From an uncultured Alphaproteobacteria bacterium (GTDB lineage: Bacteria > Pseudomonadota > Alphaproteobacteria > CAAHEQ01 > UBA3637): a stretch of 64,000 bases of DNA. The translations under genes were made by a program, and so were the position numbers. A model generated the notes under the pieces. It ran no database searches, had not been told where the DNA came from, and saw only the letters and a program-made list of their open reading frames with translations. Below are positions 38,787 to 47,527 of this stretch, piece after piece (the stretch's first letter is position 1; the number at the start of each line of letters is the position of its first letter). Where the stretch lies: assembly GCA_944392555.1 (NCBI GenBank), contig CALXWZ010000004.1, forward strand, positions 55,689 through 119,688, given 5' to 3'.

Positions 38787-40826
38787 TTATAGATTCTTCT
38801 CTTTTATTTGCGGTGGATTCTCTTTTCTTTGTTCTTTTTTAAGTTCCAACAGCAATTCTTTTATTTTTTCGGGATTAACGGTTACGTCATCCGTAGGTGT
38901 ATCTGTAATTTGTATGGCGGGTTTGGGAGAGATTGCTCCGACGGTTTCTAATAAATTAAGCCATTCTTCGGGTTGAATATAGTGTGCATTTAATTGTAAA
39001 CCGTAGGGTTTATTCGGTCCGTAAAGCAAGAAAAACGATTCCGCCGTATTGATATTCAGCTTCTTTAAAAAGTCTTTCGCTTGCGATGATTGCTGATTGA
39101 GATTCATCATAATCAAATTGCCTTGTTGAATCAGCGTATTGGTAGGATAAAGCAAATGCGTTGTCAGCCTATTCAAGGCGCATGAGGGGCAGGGCGGGTT
39201 ATCCAGTGTAATGAAAACACTTTTGTTTTCTGCCAATGCCGTTTTAAATTCTTGCTCCGAAAAACTGTTGTGCACAGGGAAGAAAGCTAATATTGTGGCA
39301 ACAAGTGTATAGCAAGTCATCAAAACAAGCGGTAAGCGAATAATTTTGCGCACGGGTTGCAATGCTCCGCCGAACGATTGGAATAATTTGATATGACGAT
39401 AAGTCAGCCAAAACGGTGTGAAAGCACAAAATGACCACCATAACGACAATAAAAAGGCGCTTAAAAATTCTCCTTGCGGGAAGCGGGCAGATACGGTGTA
39501 TAAAAACGGATACGGCATCAATAACATTAAAAGTGTTAAGCCCCGTAAAGAGATGAACGGCTTAATCAACAGATACAAAAGTAAAACACATTGGATTGTT
39601 AAAATAAGAGGATGCGCAAAAAATGATTGAACTTGAACGCCGTAGAAAAGCAGGGCGCAAGCGATTCCCGCAAATAAAATTAAGTTGAAAGACACAAAAG
39701 CAAAAGTTTGCGTGAGTTCGGTTTGTTTTTGGGGTCGTAATGACCAAAATAACAGATAGAACGGCGAAAACAAGAAGAACCAAATACCGCAGAGAATCCA
39801 ATCTCCCCATTTCGGTGCGGATAATTCTGCCTCAAAGGGGAGGTTATCGGGTTGCGCTTCAATGGAATAAATGCCGAGTTCGGAGAGTAAATAAAAGTGC
39901 ACGGTTTCGTTTGAGGACAACGGCGTCGGCGAATCCAAAATAATATCGGCAGTTGTTTGATTGATATATTGTTTGCGTATTTTTAAATCGGCGGGAGCAA
40001 TGGGTTGCAACAAAAAATCGGAGACGGGCTTGGGAAATTTTAAAATCAGTTGCAATGCCCCTTCCTCATTTTGATGGAGTCTGTATTGAAACGAATCCGG
40101 TAAAGGTTTGGGGGTGGCGTAATAATGGTGCATAATCGCAGGGCAGACATCTGTTTGATATCCTTCTCCGGGATTAATATCTAATTTATAAGTGCGTGTT
40201 TGCGTGGTGCAGAGATGATTACGGCAAACCGTTAACGGAATTTCTTTTTCAAGACGGAACGGTTGGTTAGAATCGGTTAATGAGTAAATCATCGGGAACA
40301 GCACAATGCCTTGATAGGTTGTCGCAGGTTTCCCGTTATCTTCCGGGCGCAACGGATAAAAAATTTGTTCGCTTTCCCATAACGGTGATTGCGTAGCGGG
40401 AATGGCGGGACGTTGCAATGTATAATCAGGCTTTAAACGAACCAAAAAAGCCGTCATCAGACGCGACTGATGATTTAAATTCCCGACGCACGAAACAAGT
40501 TGCGCATAACCGAAATCAAATTCTTGTTTAGAGCCGAGCCCTTTACTGCCCGTCAGCAAACCGGCATCTTGCTCCATCAGTGTTAAGAGAGTGTAGACAC
40601 TCATATTCTGCGGATAATCAATCACGGAAAATTCATTCGGATTTAATTTTTTGGCTTGCTGAAATTTTTGGTAGACAGACTGTTGAAAATCGGTGAAAGG
40701 TGTATCCGCAACAGACGATTCGCTCGACCGGACGGGCGCAGATTTGGAAATCTCTTGTGCCTGATTTTCGCGGAATGGGGCAAGAAGTGCCGAAATTAAG
40801 ACAAAAATATAAAAAAAGCGTTTCAT
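38787..40826 (-). CDS. Divergent DsbD-like membrane protein with C-terminal thioredoxin domain
   Basis: A 679-residue protein with a signal peptide (residues 1-24), a periplasmic N-terminal part containing CRNHLC (about 200-206) that recalls the DsbD alpha domain, about eight hydrophobic helices (about 340-530), and a thioredoxin-like domain with CPSC at 546-549. DsbD carries electrons from cytoplasmic thioredoxin to periplasmic isomerases. The usual proline-cysteine motif of the first DsbD membrane helix is not seen, so electron transfer may differ. The last 40 residues are charged. No Shine-Dalgarno site precedes the start; the minus strand instead reads CCTCCTT there. It could also be a ScsB-like protein. 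Confidence 0.65.
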   Translation of the reverse strand: MKRFFYIFVLISALLAPFRENQAQEISKSAPVRSSESSVADTPFTDFQQSVYQKFQQAKKLNPNEFSVIDYPQNMSVYTLLTLMEQDAGLLTGSKGLGSKQEFDFGYAQLVSCVGNLNHQSRLMTAFLVRLKPDYTLQRPAIPATQSPLWESEQIFYPLRPEDNGKPATTYQGIVLFPMIYSLTDSNQPFRLEKEIPLTVCRNHLCTTQTRTYKLDINPGEGYQTDVCPAIMHHYYATPKPLPDSFQYRLHQNEEGALQLILKFPKPVSDFLLQPIAPADLKIRKQYINQTTADIILDSPTPLSSNETVHFYLLSELGIYSIEAQPDNLPFEAELSAPKWGDWILCGIWFFLFSPFYLLFWSLRPQKQTELTQTFAFVSFNLILFAGIACALLFYGVQVQSFFAHPLILTIQCVLLLYLLIKPFISLRGLTLLMLLMPYPFLYTVSARFPQGEFLSAFLLSLWWSFCAFTPFWLTYRHIKLFQSFGGALQPVRKIIRLPLVLMTCYTLVATILAFFPVHNSFSEQEFKTALAENKSVFITLDNPPCPSCALNRLTTHLLYPTNTLIQQGNLIMMNLNQQSSQAKDFLKKLNINTAESFFLLYGPNKPYGLQLNAHYIQPEEWLNLLETVGAISPKPAIQITDTPTDDVTVNPEKIKELLLELKKEQRKENPPQIKEKNL

Positions 40827-40851
40827 AAGGAGGAATATAGCAAAAAAAAAC

Positions 40852-40880
40852 TTGATTGTCTTGTAAAAAATGTGTAGATT
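40852..40880 (+). promoter_or_regulatory. Candidate promoter of infC
   Basis: TTGATT (40852-40857), a 17-base spacer and TAGATT (40875-40880), giving a leader of about 30 bases before the AUU start codon. Confidence 0.5.
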
Positions 40881-40917
40881 GCAAATGTTTTTGTATTAAC
40901 AATCAATGGAGGACAGT

Positions 40918-41472
40918 ATTAAACCGAATAATCAAAACGGTCAAGGAAACGCTCTTACGGCAGATAAGATGAGTTTTCGGGTAAATGACCAAATTACAAA
41001 CCCACAAGTGCGCTTAATTTTGTCAAACGGAGAAAATGTTGGGATTATATCCATTCGTGAGGCGTTGAAAAAGGCAGATGATGCGGGGTTAGATCTTGTA
41101 GAAATTGCACCGCATAATGAATTTCCCGTTTGTAAAATTTTAGATGCCGGCAAATATCGGTATGAAATGCAAAAGCGCAAAGCCGAAGCGAAAAAGAAGC
41201 AAAAGGTGATTGAAACCAAAGAAATTAAATTCACGCCAAACATCGGAGATAATGACTATGCCGTTAAAATGCGCGCAGCCAAACGGTTTTTGGAAGACGG
41301 TAATAAGGTGAAATTTACATTGCGCTTTCGGGGACGGGAAATGTCTTACATTGAGCAAGGTTCGGAAGTTTTAAAACGCGCAAAAGCCGATTTGGTTGAA
41401 CTTGCAAAAGTGGAGCAAGAACCGAAATTGGAAGGGCGTCAGATGGGTATGCTGGTAGCGCCGATTAAATAA
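40918..41472 (+). CDS. infC: Translation initiation factor IF-3, probable AUU start
   Basis: A 184-residue IF-3, which keeps the subunits apart and checks the start codon. The N domain (SFRVNDQITNPQVRLI, ISIREALKKADDAGLDLVEIAP) and the C domain (IKFTPNIGDNDYAVKMRAA, LRFRGREMSY) are complete. The start is placed at ATT 40918: GGAGGA at 40908-40913 is 4 bases before it. The in-frame ATG at 40906 overlaps that GGAGGA and has no site of its own. AUU followed by AAA is also how E. coli infC begins, and allows IF-3 to repress itself. rpmI and rplT do not follow; a terminator does. Confidence 0.93.
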   Translation: MKPNNQNGQGNALTADKMSFRVNDQITNPQVRLILSNGENVGIISIREALKKADDAGLDLVEIAPHNEFPVCKILDAGKYRYEMQKRKAEAKKKQKVIETKEIKFTPNIGDNDYAVKMRAAKRFLEDGNKVKFTLRFRGREMSYIEQGSEVLKRAKADLVELAKVEQEPKLEGRQMGMLVAPIK

Positions 41473-41504
41473 AGTTATAAAACGAAAAAATAAAAAACGA
41501 ATAG

Positions 41505-41537
41505 AAAGACGGTATATTTTTATACCGTCTTTTTTTG
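41505..41537 (+). terminator. Terminator of infC
   Basis: A perfect 12-bp stem (41505-41516 with 41521-41532), loop TTTT, ending in a T-run. The A-run in the first arm makes it symmetrical, so it could also stop minus-strand transcription from the small gene at 41757. Confidence 0.92.
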
Positions 41538-41756
41538 AGTTATAACAAGTTTATCTTCTATATTTTTAAAATGAGAAATGAGGTATACCGAAGAATGAAA
41601 CCGCAATGACAGAGCGGATATTATGCTAAAATCAGGTGTGCCGTCCGTTGTGAAAAAAGTATTATCGGATAGAGGAATACCGATTGCCATGCCATAGTAA
41701 TTTGATGATCATTTATCAATAAGACATACATTTATAAAACGGGTGTTTTAATATGG

Positions 41757-42101
41757 TTATGAGCGCGTTTTTTGATGATGTTTGGTGTAGGTTGTTGATG
41801 CAGTGATATGCGTTTTGATTAATTTCGGAAATTCAAAAAGATTCCGAAATACTGTGGCAACAACTGCTTCCGGAATGTTATTAACCAATGTCATCAGTTT
41901 CAGCGAATCCGGCGTAATTTTTAAATATATTTTTTGAGTTTTTGGGTCTTTGTTGGCATATTCTTTTTTTATCGTGTAAGAATATACTCGTTCAATATCA
42001 GGCATTTTAATAATGCGGTATTCCGGCGGAATTTGCATTAAGACCCGTCCGTCCTCGGAGAATGCGATACGCATATTTCGCTTTTCAACAATATGAACCA
42101 T
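41757..42101 (-). CDS. Small protein of unknown function
   Basis: A 114-residue soluble, basic protein with no signal peptide or membrane helix. The sequence is globular (mixed strands and helices: RIAFSEDGRVLMQIPPEYRI, then IYLKITPDSLKLMTLVNNIP), which favours a real gene, but the ribosome site is weak. The C-terminal 25 residues are threonine/lysine-rich and look disordered. It lies between infC and tRNA-Arg, both with their own terminators, so it is probably a single-gene unit. No family recognised. Confidence 0.5.
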   Translation of the reverse strand: MVHIVEKRNMRIAFSEDGRVLMQIPPEYRIIKMPDIERVYSYTIKKEYANKDPKTQKIYLKITPDSLKLMTLVNNIPEAVVATVFRNLFEFPKLIKTHITASTTYTKHHQKTRS

Positions 42102-42135
42102 TTTCTGTTTCTAATCTTATCTGTATATTTTAAAT

Positions 42136-42168
42136 AAAAAAATATCGGGATATTTAATTCCCGATATT
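42136..42168 (-). terminator. Terminator of tRNA-Arg
   Basis: Arms 42141-42150 and 42159-42168 form a perfect 10-bp stem (core TATCGGGA) with an 8-base loop; on the minus strand it runs into seven T residues. It starts 5 bases after the tRNA 3' end. Confidence 0.88.
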
Positions 42169-42172
42169 TTAA

Positions 42173-42249
42173 TGGCGCACCCGGCAGGATTCGAACTTAC
42201 AACCTTCTGATCCGTAGTCAGATGCTCTATCCAATTGAGCTACGGGTGC
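42173..42249 (-). tRNA. tRNA-Arg (anticodon ACG)
   Basis: A 77-base tRNA on the minus strand. The acceptor arms GCACCCG and CGGGTGC pair perfectly, the D-arm GAGC is present, the anticodon loop CTACGGA gives ACG (read as ICG), and CCA is encoded. The T-stem pairs GTAAG with CCTGC, which contains one A-C mismatch and one T-G pair. It has its own promoter and terminator. Confidence 0.95.
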
Positions 42250-42268
42250 ATCTTTCTTTGATTTCTCT

Positions 42269-42297
42269 CTTATAACCTATTTTTTTTCGATTTGCAA
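42269..42297 (-). promoter_or_regulatory. Promoter of tRNA-Arg
   Basis: On the minus strand TTGCAA (plus 42292-42297), 17 bases, TATAAG (plus 42269-42274), about 20 bases before the mature 5' end. Confidence 0.75.
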
Positions 42298-42370
42298 GAA
42301 CTTTTTTCGCTTTTTTTAATTTTTTTTGATGAATGCGCCTGATTCATGTTGCCATGAAATTTCGCTTATA

Positions 42371-42395
42371 AAAAAACCTCCTTAATAAAGGAGGT
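42371..42395 (-). terminator. Terminator of tRNA-His
   Basis: ACCTCCTT (42376-42383) and AAGGAGGT (42388-42395) form an 8-bp stem with a 4-base loop; on the minus strand the stem is followed by a T-run. It lies 1 base beyond the tRNA 3' end. Confidence 0.88.
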
Positions 42396-42396
42396 A

Positions 42397-42474
42397 TGGG
42401 GCGAAAGATGAGACTCGAACTCACGACATCTGGTACCACAAACCAGCGCTCTAACCAACTGAGCTACATTCGCC
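42397..42474 (-). tRNA. tRNA-His (anticodon GTG)
   Basis: A 78-base tRNA on the minus strand with anticodon loop TTGTGGT (GTG), an encoded CCA, and the histidine-specific extra G at position -1 opposite C73. Acceptor arms GCGAATG and CTTTCGC pair except for a T-T mismatch at 6-67. The T-arm GTGAG/CTCAT is normal apart from one G-T pair. It is transcribed from a promoter at 42488-42516. Confidence 0.95.
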
Positions 42475-42487
42475 ATCGGTAGATGTT

Positions 42488-42516
42488 TTTTTAGCAGATT
42501 ATTTTGCACCTGTCAA
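42488..42516 (-). promoter_or_regulatory. Promoter of tRNA-His
   Basis: On the minus strand a perfect TTGACA (plus 42511-42516), 17-base spacer ending in TGC (extended -10), and TAAAAA (plus 42488-42493), 14 bases before the tRNA. Confidence 0.75.
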
Positions 42517-42541
42517 GCAAAAAACGTCGCCTATCTCATTT

Positions 42542-44680
42542 TTATTGCTTTGTGTGCGTATTATCACGTATTTTCTTGTCTAATAGCCGATTCAGAATTT
42601 CTTTTTCCGTAATATTTAACTGCTTCTCAAACGGAATCGTGTATTTACCATAGGCATTTAATGCGCGCAAACGATTCGCTTTGTTCGTATCATATTCCAT
42701 ACAAATTTCATAGTGGAATTGCGATAATAAAGAAACATACATATTGCGCCGATTCTTAAAGCTATATATCCGATTACGTTCGGATTTTTTCATATTCGGA
42801 TCCAGATTAAATAAAATTAGATTATCGCGCATTTGTTGTCGCACGTTCGGACGCCCTTTATACGGTGGTAAATTCAATAACTGTCCGATGGATTCTTCCC
42901 AATAGGAATCAACCAGTTTAACCAGATATTGATTCGGTTTCTTGCGTCCTTCCAAGTGGTGACCCAGCATAATCATATCTTCTAAAAACAGCCCTTCGCG
43001 TCGCAAAGGTGTGTCGGCATCGGTATATTCATTTTCAAACGGATGAGCGCTGAGTAAATCAAGTGTATCAGGTGTGTTGTCGGTATATAGGGCTTGATAT
43101 AATCGCGAGGCTAAACGGATTTGCTCCATTGTATCTAAATATTCCTTTTTGAGCGGTAATGCCGGAATGGATTCATCAGACAACAACTGATCAAAAATTT
43201 CACTGATTGATTGTTCACGCAGAGCATGTTGATTGCTTTGTTGAATCTGTTTGTATTTATGAGCCGAACATAAAAGATATTCTTCCTGATTGAAAACGCC
43301 CATCATATATAACAGTTCTTCATCACTCATAAAAGAAAATACGGCCCGATTCGCTTTGTGTTGCGTGCGCTCATCATCGGCCAAATAGCGCTCTTTCAGT
43401 TTTTCTAATTCCTTCAAAACCTGTTGCAGTTCCGTTGGCGAATTTGTGTGTTCGGATTTTGCCAATGATACTTCGGATACAGAGGAATAGTCTAAGGTAT
43501 TGACTTTTGTTAACGGAATGTTCGGATTATTTGCCAGCATTTTTTCAAAGAGCGTAAGTGTCTTAACTTTTTTTGCGATTTCTTTTTCATAAGCTTGTTG
43601 CTGTGGAGATAACTTATGTATTTGAGTGTGCCCCGCGAAATTTTTATCATACCATTCCAACGCGCCGGAGAGGGTTTTATCCTTGATAGCTTGCTCTTTG
43701 AGTGCCTCCCGCACATAAAAAAGCAGTAAATCTCGGCAAACGGAAATATCTGTTTCTTTGGCATTCGGAAACATGGTCATGAGCGCTTCACTGCTTGATT
43801 TTAGATTCGTGCTAATTTCCGGGAATGTTGTATGCGGTGGCAGTTCGCCGATTTCTCGCGCAATTTTTTTGAAATATCCGAGAGCAACTTTTTGCCAATA
43901 GAACATACTTTTTTGTATGGCCGGTAGAGCAATTTCACGATTTTCAAAATAGTTAATGATGCCGAGTGTGCAATCTAATTCCGATTGTAATTTATCGGGA
44001 CCATAGATGTTGAGGATATTTGTGTTCGCATTTAAATTGACTAAATTTATTTCTTGCTCGCCGAAATATCTTGCATTGATAAAATCAATAATTAACTGAA
44101 ATTCATTTAGTTTTTCAAAATATTCAAACTTGAATTTTTTGAGGATGTTTGTATACATATCATTCGGCATGCCGGTGGCATCTATCATGTATTTATCATC
44201 TGTCAGCAGTTCCTTGAAGACTGCATCATACGTGACATTACAGTGCGCCAACTCTTCTCTTGAAATGCCGAACAGGCGTTGGTCTTCTTCTGTAAAAAAC
44301 ACCCGGCCTTGTTCAATGGTAGCATCTAATATCTTTTGTAAACGCAACTCTTGGGAATGCGTTAAATTGTCTGTTTCTATGTTACCGAATAAATTATCCA
44401 AACGGCTGTTTTGTATTTCTTGGCGTATCATTTCCAGCTCTTTACGTTCATCTACCGTAATGATGCCCCAAATGTAGGCCAATGTCGGCAATTCCATTTG
44501 TGCCATGGCATAAAGATATTTCATTCCGCGGGGTAGGCTACGAACATTTTTAAAAATTTCGTGACGCATTTGTCTGTCACCGGGATTCGGAGACAAAAAT
44601 TCATTGAATAATGTTTTGCAGGCAATTTCAATGTGAGTTTGCTCTTTTTTTTGATGATGCTTTGGTTCATTGTTATTCAT
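42542..44680 (-). CDS. Unknown cytoplasmic protein, related to its upstream neighbour
   Basis: A 712-residue soluble, helical, charged protein with no signal peptide or membrane helix and no recognised family. It shares features with the 381-residue product of the gene just upstream: an LxWYDK motif (near residue 350), and a segment like EELLYMMGVFNQEEYLL, of which a second version (LAYIWGIITVDERKELEMI) lies near residue 70. It therefore looks like a fusion or internal duplication of the neighbour's domain. AAGGAAGAG precedes the start; its first 8 bases overlap the end of that gene, so the two are co-translated. Function unknown; with a secretion system nearby an effector is one possibility. 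Confidence 0.6.
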   Translation of the reverse strand: MNNNEPKHHQKKEQTHIEIACKTLFNEFLSPNPGDRQMRHEIFKNVRSLPRGMKYLYAMAQMELPTLAYIWGIITVDERKELEMIRQEIQNSRLDNLFGNIETDNLTHSQELRLQKILDATIEQGRVFFTEEDQRLFGISREELAHCNVTYDAVFKELLTDDKYMIDATGMPNDMYTNILKKFKFEYFEKLNEFQLIIDFINARYFGEQEINLVNLNANTNILNIYGPDKLQSELDCTLGIINYFENREIALPAIQKSMFYWQKVALGYFKKIAREIGELPPHTTFPEISTNLKSSSEALMTMFPNAKETDISVCRDLLLFYVREALKEQAIKDKTLSGALEWYDKNFAGHTQIHKLSPQQQAYEKEIAKKVKTLTLFEKMLANNPNIPLTKVNTLDYSSVSEVSLAKSEHTNSPTELQQVLKELEKLKERYLADDERTQHKANRAVFSFMSDEELLYMMGVFNQEEYLLCSAHKYKQIQQSNQHALREQSISEIFDQLLSDESIPALPLKKEYLDTMEQIRLASRLYQALYTDNTPDTLDLLSAHPFENEYTDADTPLRREGLFLEDMIMLGHHLEGRKKPNQYLVKLVDSYWEESIGQLLNLPPYKGRPNVRQQMRDNLILFNLDPNMKKSERNRIYSFKNRRNMYVSLLSQFHYEICMEYDTNKANRLRALNAYGKYTIPFEKQLNITEKEILNRLLDKKIRDNTHTKQ

Positions 44681-45818
44681 CGCGATCTCTTCCTTGTGAT
44701 TGATGGTCTTGTTTTTTATTCTTCCCCGCTTCGTGTGTTTGAATAAAAGATACTTTGGATTCGGTAATTTCTTTCGGTAAATCTGCTATGATACCTTTTG
44801 TGCCTTTATCATACCAATTTAAAACAATTGTGTTTTCTTCTTCTTGATTATAAACCGCGGAAAGTGTTTCTCTTGTTTTTTGAATAAATTGATAAATGGC
44901 CGAACACCGTTCCACGATGGATAATCTGCCGTGAGGCGAAAGCTTTTCTTTTATCAGATTGCACGACATTTGCACTTGCAAAAAGCCTTGCGGATCATCA
45001 TAGACATACGGCATAACGCTTTCGGAAACTTTGATGAGAGATTCTTGAATCCGATTTTCTATCAACGTATCGGCAATGGAATACATCGGCATTTCCCGCG
45101 CTAACATTTTGTGCCCGACAGCCATTAGCGAATTATGTAATAAAATTTTTTCGCTTTCTCTGATGGCTTTATTCCGACTCCATTCACCTTCAAACGGTGC
45201 TCCGTCATCAAAGGAAAAGCCTTTTTGTTGCGGATTTTCACCGGATAAAGCGTATAATTTTAAATCATCTTGTAATTGCTCAATGCCCTCTAACACCATT
45301 TCGTTATGCGAAAAAGTGTAGCCCTTATCGGCGGCATATCGCAAGATGGTATGAAAATCTGTGTAAATTACATCGATTTGAAGCATGAATTTAAAGGTTT
45401 TAGGGCTCGGGGACGAGAAGGCCCCTTGTGCATTCATTTGTTCACGCACCTGTTCTTTAATGTGTTGCACAATATTTGTTTTTGATTCTCTGGTTTTATC
45501 TGATACAAATTGTTTTTTTATATTCTGATACGTTAAAAAATCACGTTCATTCCAAACGCCGAACACATACATGAGTTGCTCCGGCTCCATACACCCTATT
45601 AAGGAAAGCACCTGTTTATTCCTTGCGCCATCGCTCATCAATTCCGTAGATAAACCGAAATTGTGTGCCAATTCGGTAATTCGGGTGCCGGCGAAATGAA
45701 AACGCATTTGCATTTGGCTACTTGCTTCCTGAATCATATCCTTATTTTTCAGAAGGTTTTGAATGCGCATTTGCAATGTTTCATTTTCAAAATTCGGCAC
45801 TGCATTATCCGTGCTCAT
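44673..45818 (-). CDS. Unknown cytoplasmic protein, paralogue of its downstream neighbour
   Basis: A 381-residue soluble helical protein. The segment EQLMYVFGVWNERDFLTYQN (about residues 78-97) and LNWYDKGTKG (about residue 335) have counterparts in the downstream 712-residue protein, pointing to duplication. The last 20 residues are basic and glutamine-rich. GGAAAGGAA precedes the ATG, and an extended -10 (TGC TATTAT, plus 45858-45866) lies about 40 bases upstream. First gene of a two-gene operon. No known family or catalytic motif is seen. Confidence 0.6.
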   Translation of the reverse strand: MSTDNAVPNFENETLQMRIQNLLKNKDMIQEASSQMQMRFHFAGTRITELAHNFGLSTELMSDGARNKQVLSLIGCMEPEQLMYVFGVWNERDFLTYQNIKKQFVSDKTRESKTNIVQHIKEQVREQMNAQGAFSSPSPKTFKFMLQIDVIYTDFHTILRYAADKGYTFSHNEMVLEGIEQLQDDLKLYALSGENPQQKGFSFDDGAPFEGEWSRNKAIRESEKILLHNSLMAVGHKMLAREMPMYSIADTLIENRIQESLIKVSESVMPYVYDDPQGFLQVQMSCNLIKEKLSPHGRLSIVERCSAIYQFIQKTRETLSAVYNQEEENTIVLNWYDKGTKGIIADLPKEITESKVSFIQTHEAGKNKKQDHQSQGRDRDE

Positions 45819-46097
45819 GTTATGTTCCTTTCCCTACTATTATTCGCTTGATTTATGATAATAGCATATTTCTTCTGAAATAAAAAGAGAAAAATTATTT
45901 TTTTAGGAATGAAAAAGAAAAAAATGACAAAAGAAATAAAAAGAATAAACGCAACCGATAAGTTTGGTTAAAAAGAAAATTTTATTTTAAACATAAAAAC
46001 AAATAGTTATCAAAAGAATGCCGTTCGCTGAAATCGCTTTATGTTAATGGAGAAATGCGGGGTGGGGTGTGCCTAAAAGTTGATTCGGTCATATAAA

Positions 46098-46622
46098 TCA
46101 AGAAAATGGCTCTTCATTTTGCAAGGCTTCGGTTGCTGTCTGATAGGAGAAGCCGGCACGTGCGAGCGCGGCTAAATCTTTCTGACGAATCAGGCGCAAT
46201 TCTTCTGGTGTTTGCGGTGGATTCGTGCGATATGGTCCGCGACGGCGATGTTTCAACCAAGCGAGGGCGCGTTCGGTATCGGATTGTTCCGTTTCGTCCA
46301 ACAAAGTGCGGATAACTTCTGCGGAAATTCCGGCTTGCAAGAGTTTTCCCGTAATAAATTTTGCGGATTTACCCTGACGCGTTAAAATACGCACTTGATT
46401 TTCGGCAAATCGCTCATCGTTTATATATCCGAGCGATTCCATTTTTTTAATCACATTGTTAATCCAGATATCCGATTCGGCGGGAATTTCTGCACCGGCA
46501 AGGACGGCTTTATCTAATCTGCGTTTGAGCATTTGCCTCACTTTCTCGGCCGATGCTTCATATTTTGAAAGGTAAAAAAGCGTAATGTTATATAATCTTT
46601 TCTCGGTTATTTGTTTTGGCAT
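46098..46622 (-). CDS. recX: Regulatory protein RecX
   Basis: A 174-residue RecX-family protein, which modulates RecA filaments during recombination and SOS repair. The family pattern of three-helix repeats is visible: YNITLFYLSKYEASAEKVRQ, LGYINDERFAENQVR, and TGKLLQAGISAEVIRTLL, then a final helical repeat. The ATG at 46622 is preferred to a TTG 12 codons upstream because an AAGGAA stands at a workable distance. recA itself is not in the window. It diverges from hslO over 65 bases, so the two promoters must overlap. Confidence 0.85.
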   Translation of the reverse strand: MPKQITEKRLYNITLFYLSKYEASAEKVRQMLKRRLDKAVLAGAEIPAESDIWINNVIKKMESLGYINDERFAENQVRILTRQGKSAKFITGKLLQAGISAEVIRTLLDETEQSDTERALAWLKHRRRGPYRTNPPQTPEELRLIRQKDLAALARAGFSYQTATEALQNEEPFS

Positions 46623-46687
46623 TGACAAGCGTATTCCTTTTCCCCATAATAATCGCAAATTATAGGTGATTATGAAAGGAATTGCAA

Positions 46688-47527
46688 ATGGATATTATTT
46701 TACCGTTTATGTTGGATAACGGATTTTCCCGCGGAGCGTTTATTGCTGCCGATAAAACGGTGGCGGACGTGTTGGCGTGTCATTCATACCCGAAAGTGGT
46801 GGAAAATGTTTTGGGTGAAGCTATCTTGCTGGCGTTGGCACTGGCGGGCAACATTAAATTTAACGGGATTTTTTCGTTTAATGTTCGAGGTGATGGTGCC
46901 GTGAAAAGACTTTTTGTTTCGGTAACAAACGATAAAAAAGTGCGCGTGTATGCCGATTTTGATGCCGAGCATTTGCCGACCGTCGATAATCCTACCAATC
47001 AGGAGTTGTTCGGAAACGGCGAGTTGCTTTTTTCCGTGGCGCAGTTGGGACAGGAGCCGTATCAGGGTATTGTGCAGTTGACACAAACATCACTTAAAGA
47101 AACCGTATCGGATTATTTCCGCCTTTCGGAGCAAATTAAAACGGATTTGGTTTTGCGTGTGAAGGAGGGACGTTATCGGTGTCTGGTATTACAAGAAATG
47201 CCACATAAAGATGATTTATCGGCTACGGAATGCGCTGATTTATGGGAAACGCAAACCGTTTTGTTGGAAAGTGTGCAAGATTCCGAACTGTTTGACGATT
47301 CTTTGCAACCGGAAGATATTTTATATCGGTTATTTCACGCGAATAAGGTAACGGTTTTTCCGAAAACGGAGCCGTGTTTTTCTTGCCCGTGTCATCGTTC
47401 GCAAATGGAAAAATTTTTGAAAACGTTGTCCGAGCAGGAGCGGGAATCTTTGTATCAAGACGGCAAAATTACGGTAGAGTGCCAATTTTGCGGTAATAAA
47501 TTTATATTTGAAAAAGGAGATTTTTAA
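46688..47527 (+). CDS. hslO: Hsp33 redox-regulated chaperonin
   Basis: A 279-residue Hsp33, a cytoplasmic holdase activated by oxidation. The N-terminal domain spans about residues 1-230. The C-terminal zinc switch has CPC (CxC), then about 30 residues, then CQFC (CxxC), the four redox cysteines of the family. The ATG at 46688 is 7 bases after AAAGGA; the TTG at 46682 is too close to it. The TAA stop overlaps the ATG of the following lipoprotein gene by one base. Confidence 0.93.
   Translation: MDIILPFMLDNGFSRGAFIAADKTVADVLACHSYPKVVENVLGEAILLALALAGNIKFNGIFSFNVRGDGAVKRLFVSVTNDKKVRVYADFDAEHLPTVDNPTNQELFGNGELLFSVAQLGQEPYQGIVQLTQTSLKETVSDYFRLSEQIKTDLVLRVKEGRYRCLVLQEMPHKDDLSATECADLWETQTVLLESVQDSELFDDSLQPEDILYRLFHANKVTVFPKTEPCFSCPCHRSQMEKFLKTLSEQERESLYQDGKITVECQFCGNKFIFEKGDF

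Noticed and set aside
40827..40833. AAGGAGG on the plus strand next to the DsbD-like start
   Set aside because: No start codon lies at a suitable distance downstream on the plus strand; the next plus-strand gene, infC, has its own site.
40906..40917. ATG at 40906 as the infC start
   Set aside because: It overlaps the only good Shine-Dalgarno sequence and has none upstream; ATT at 40918 is correctly spaced.
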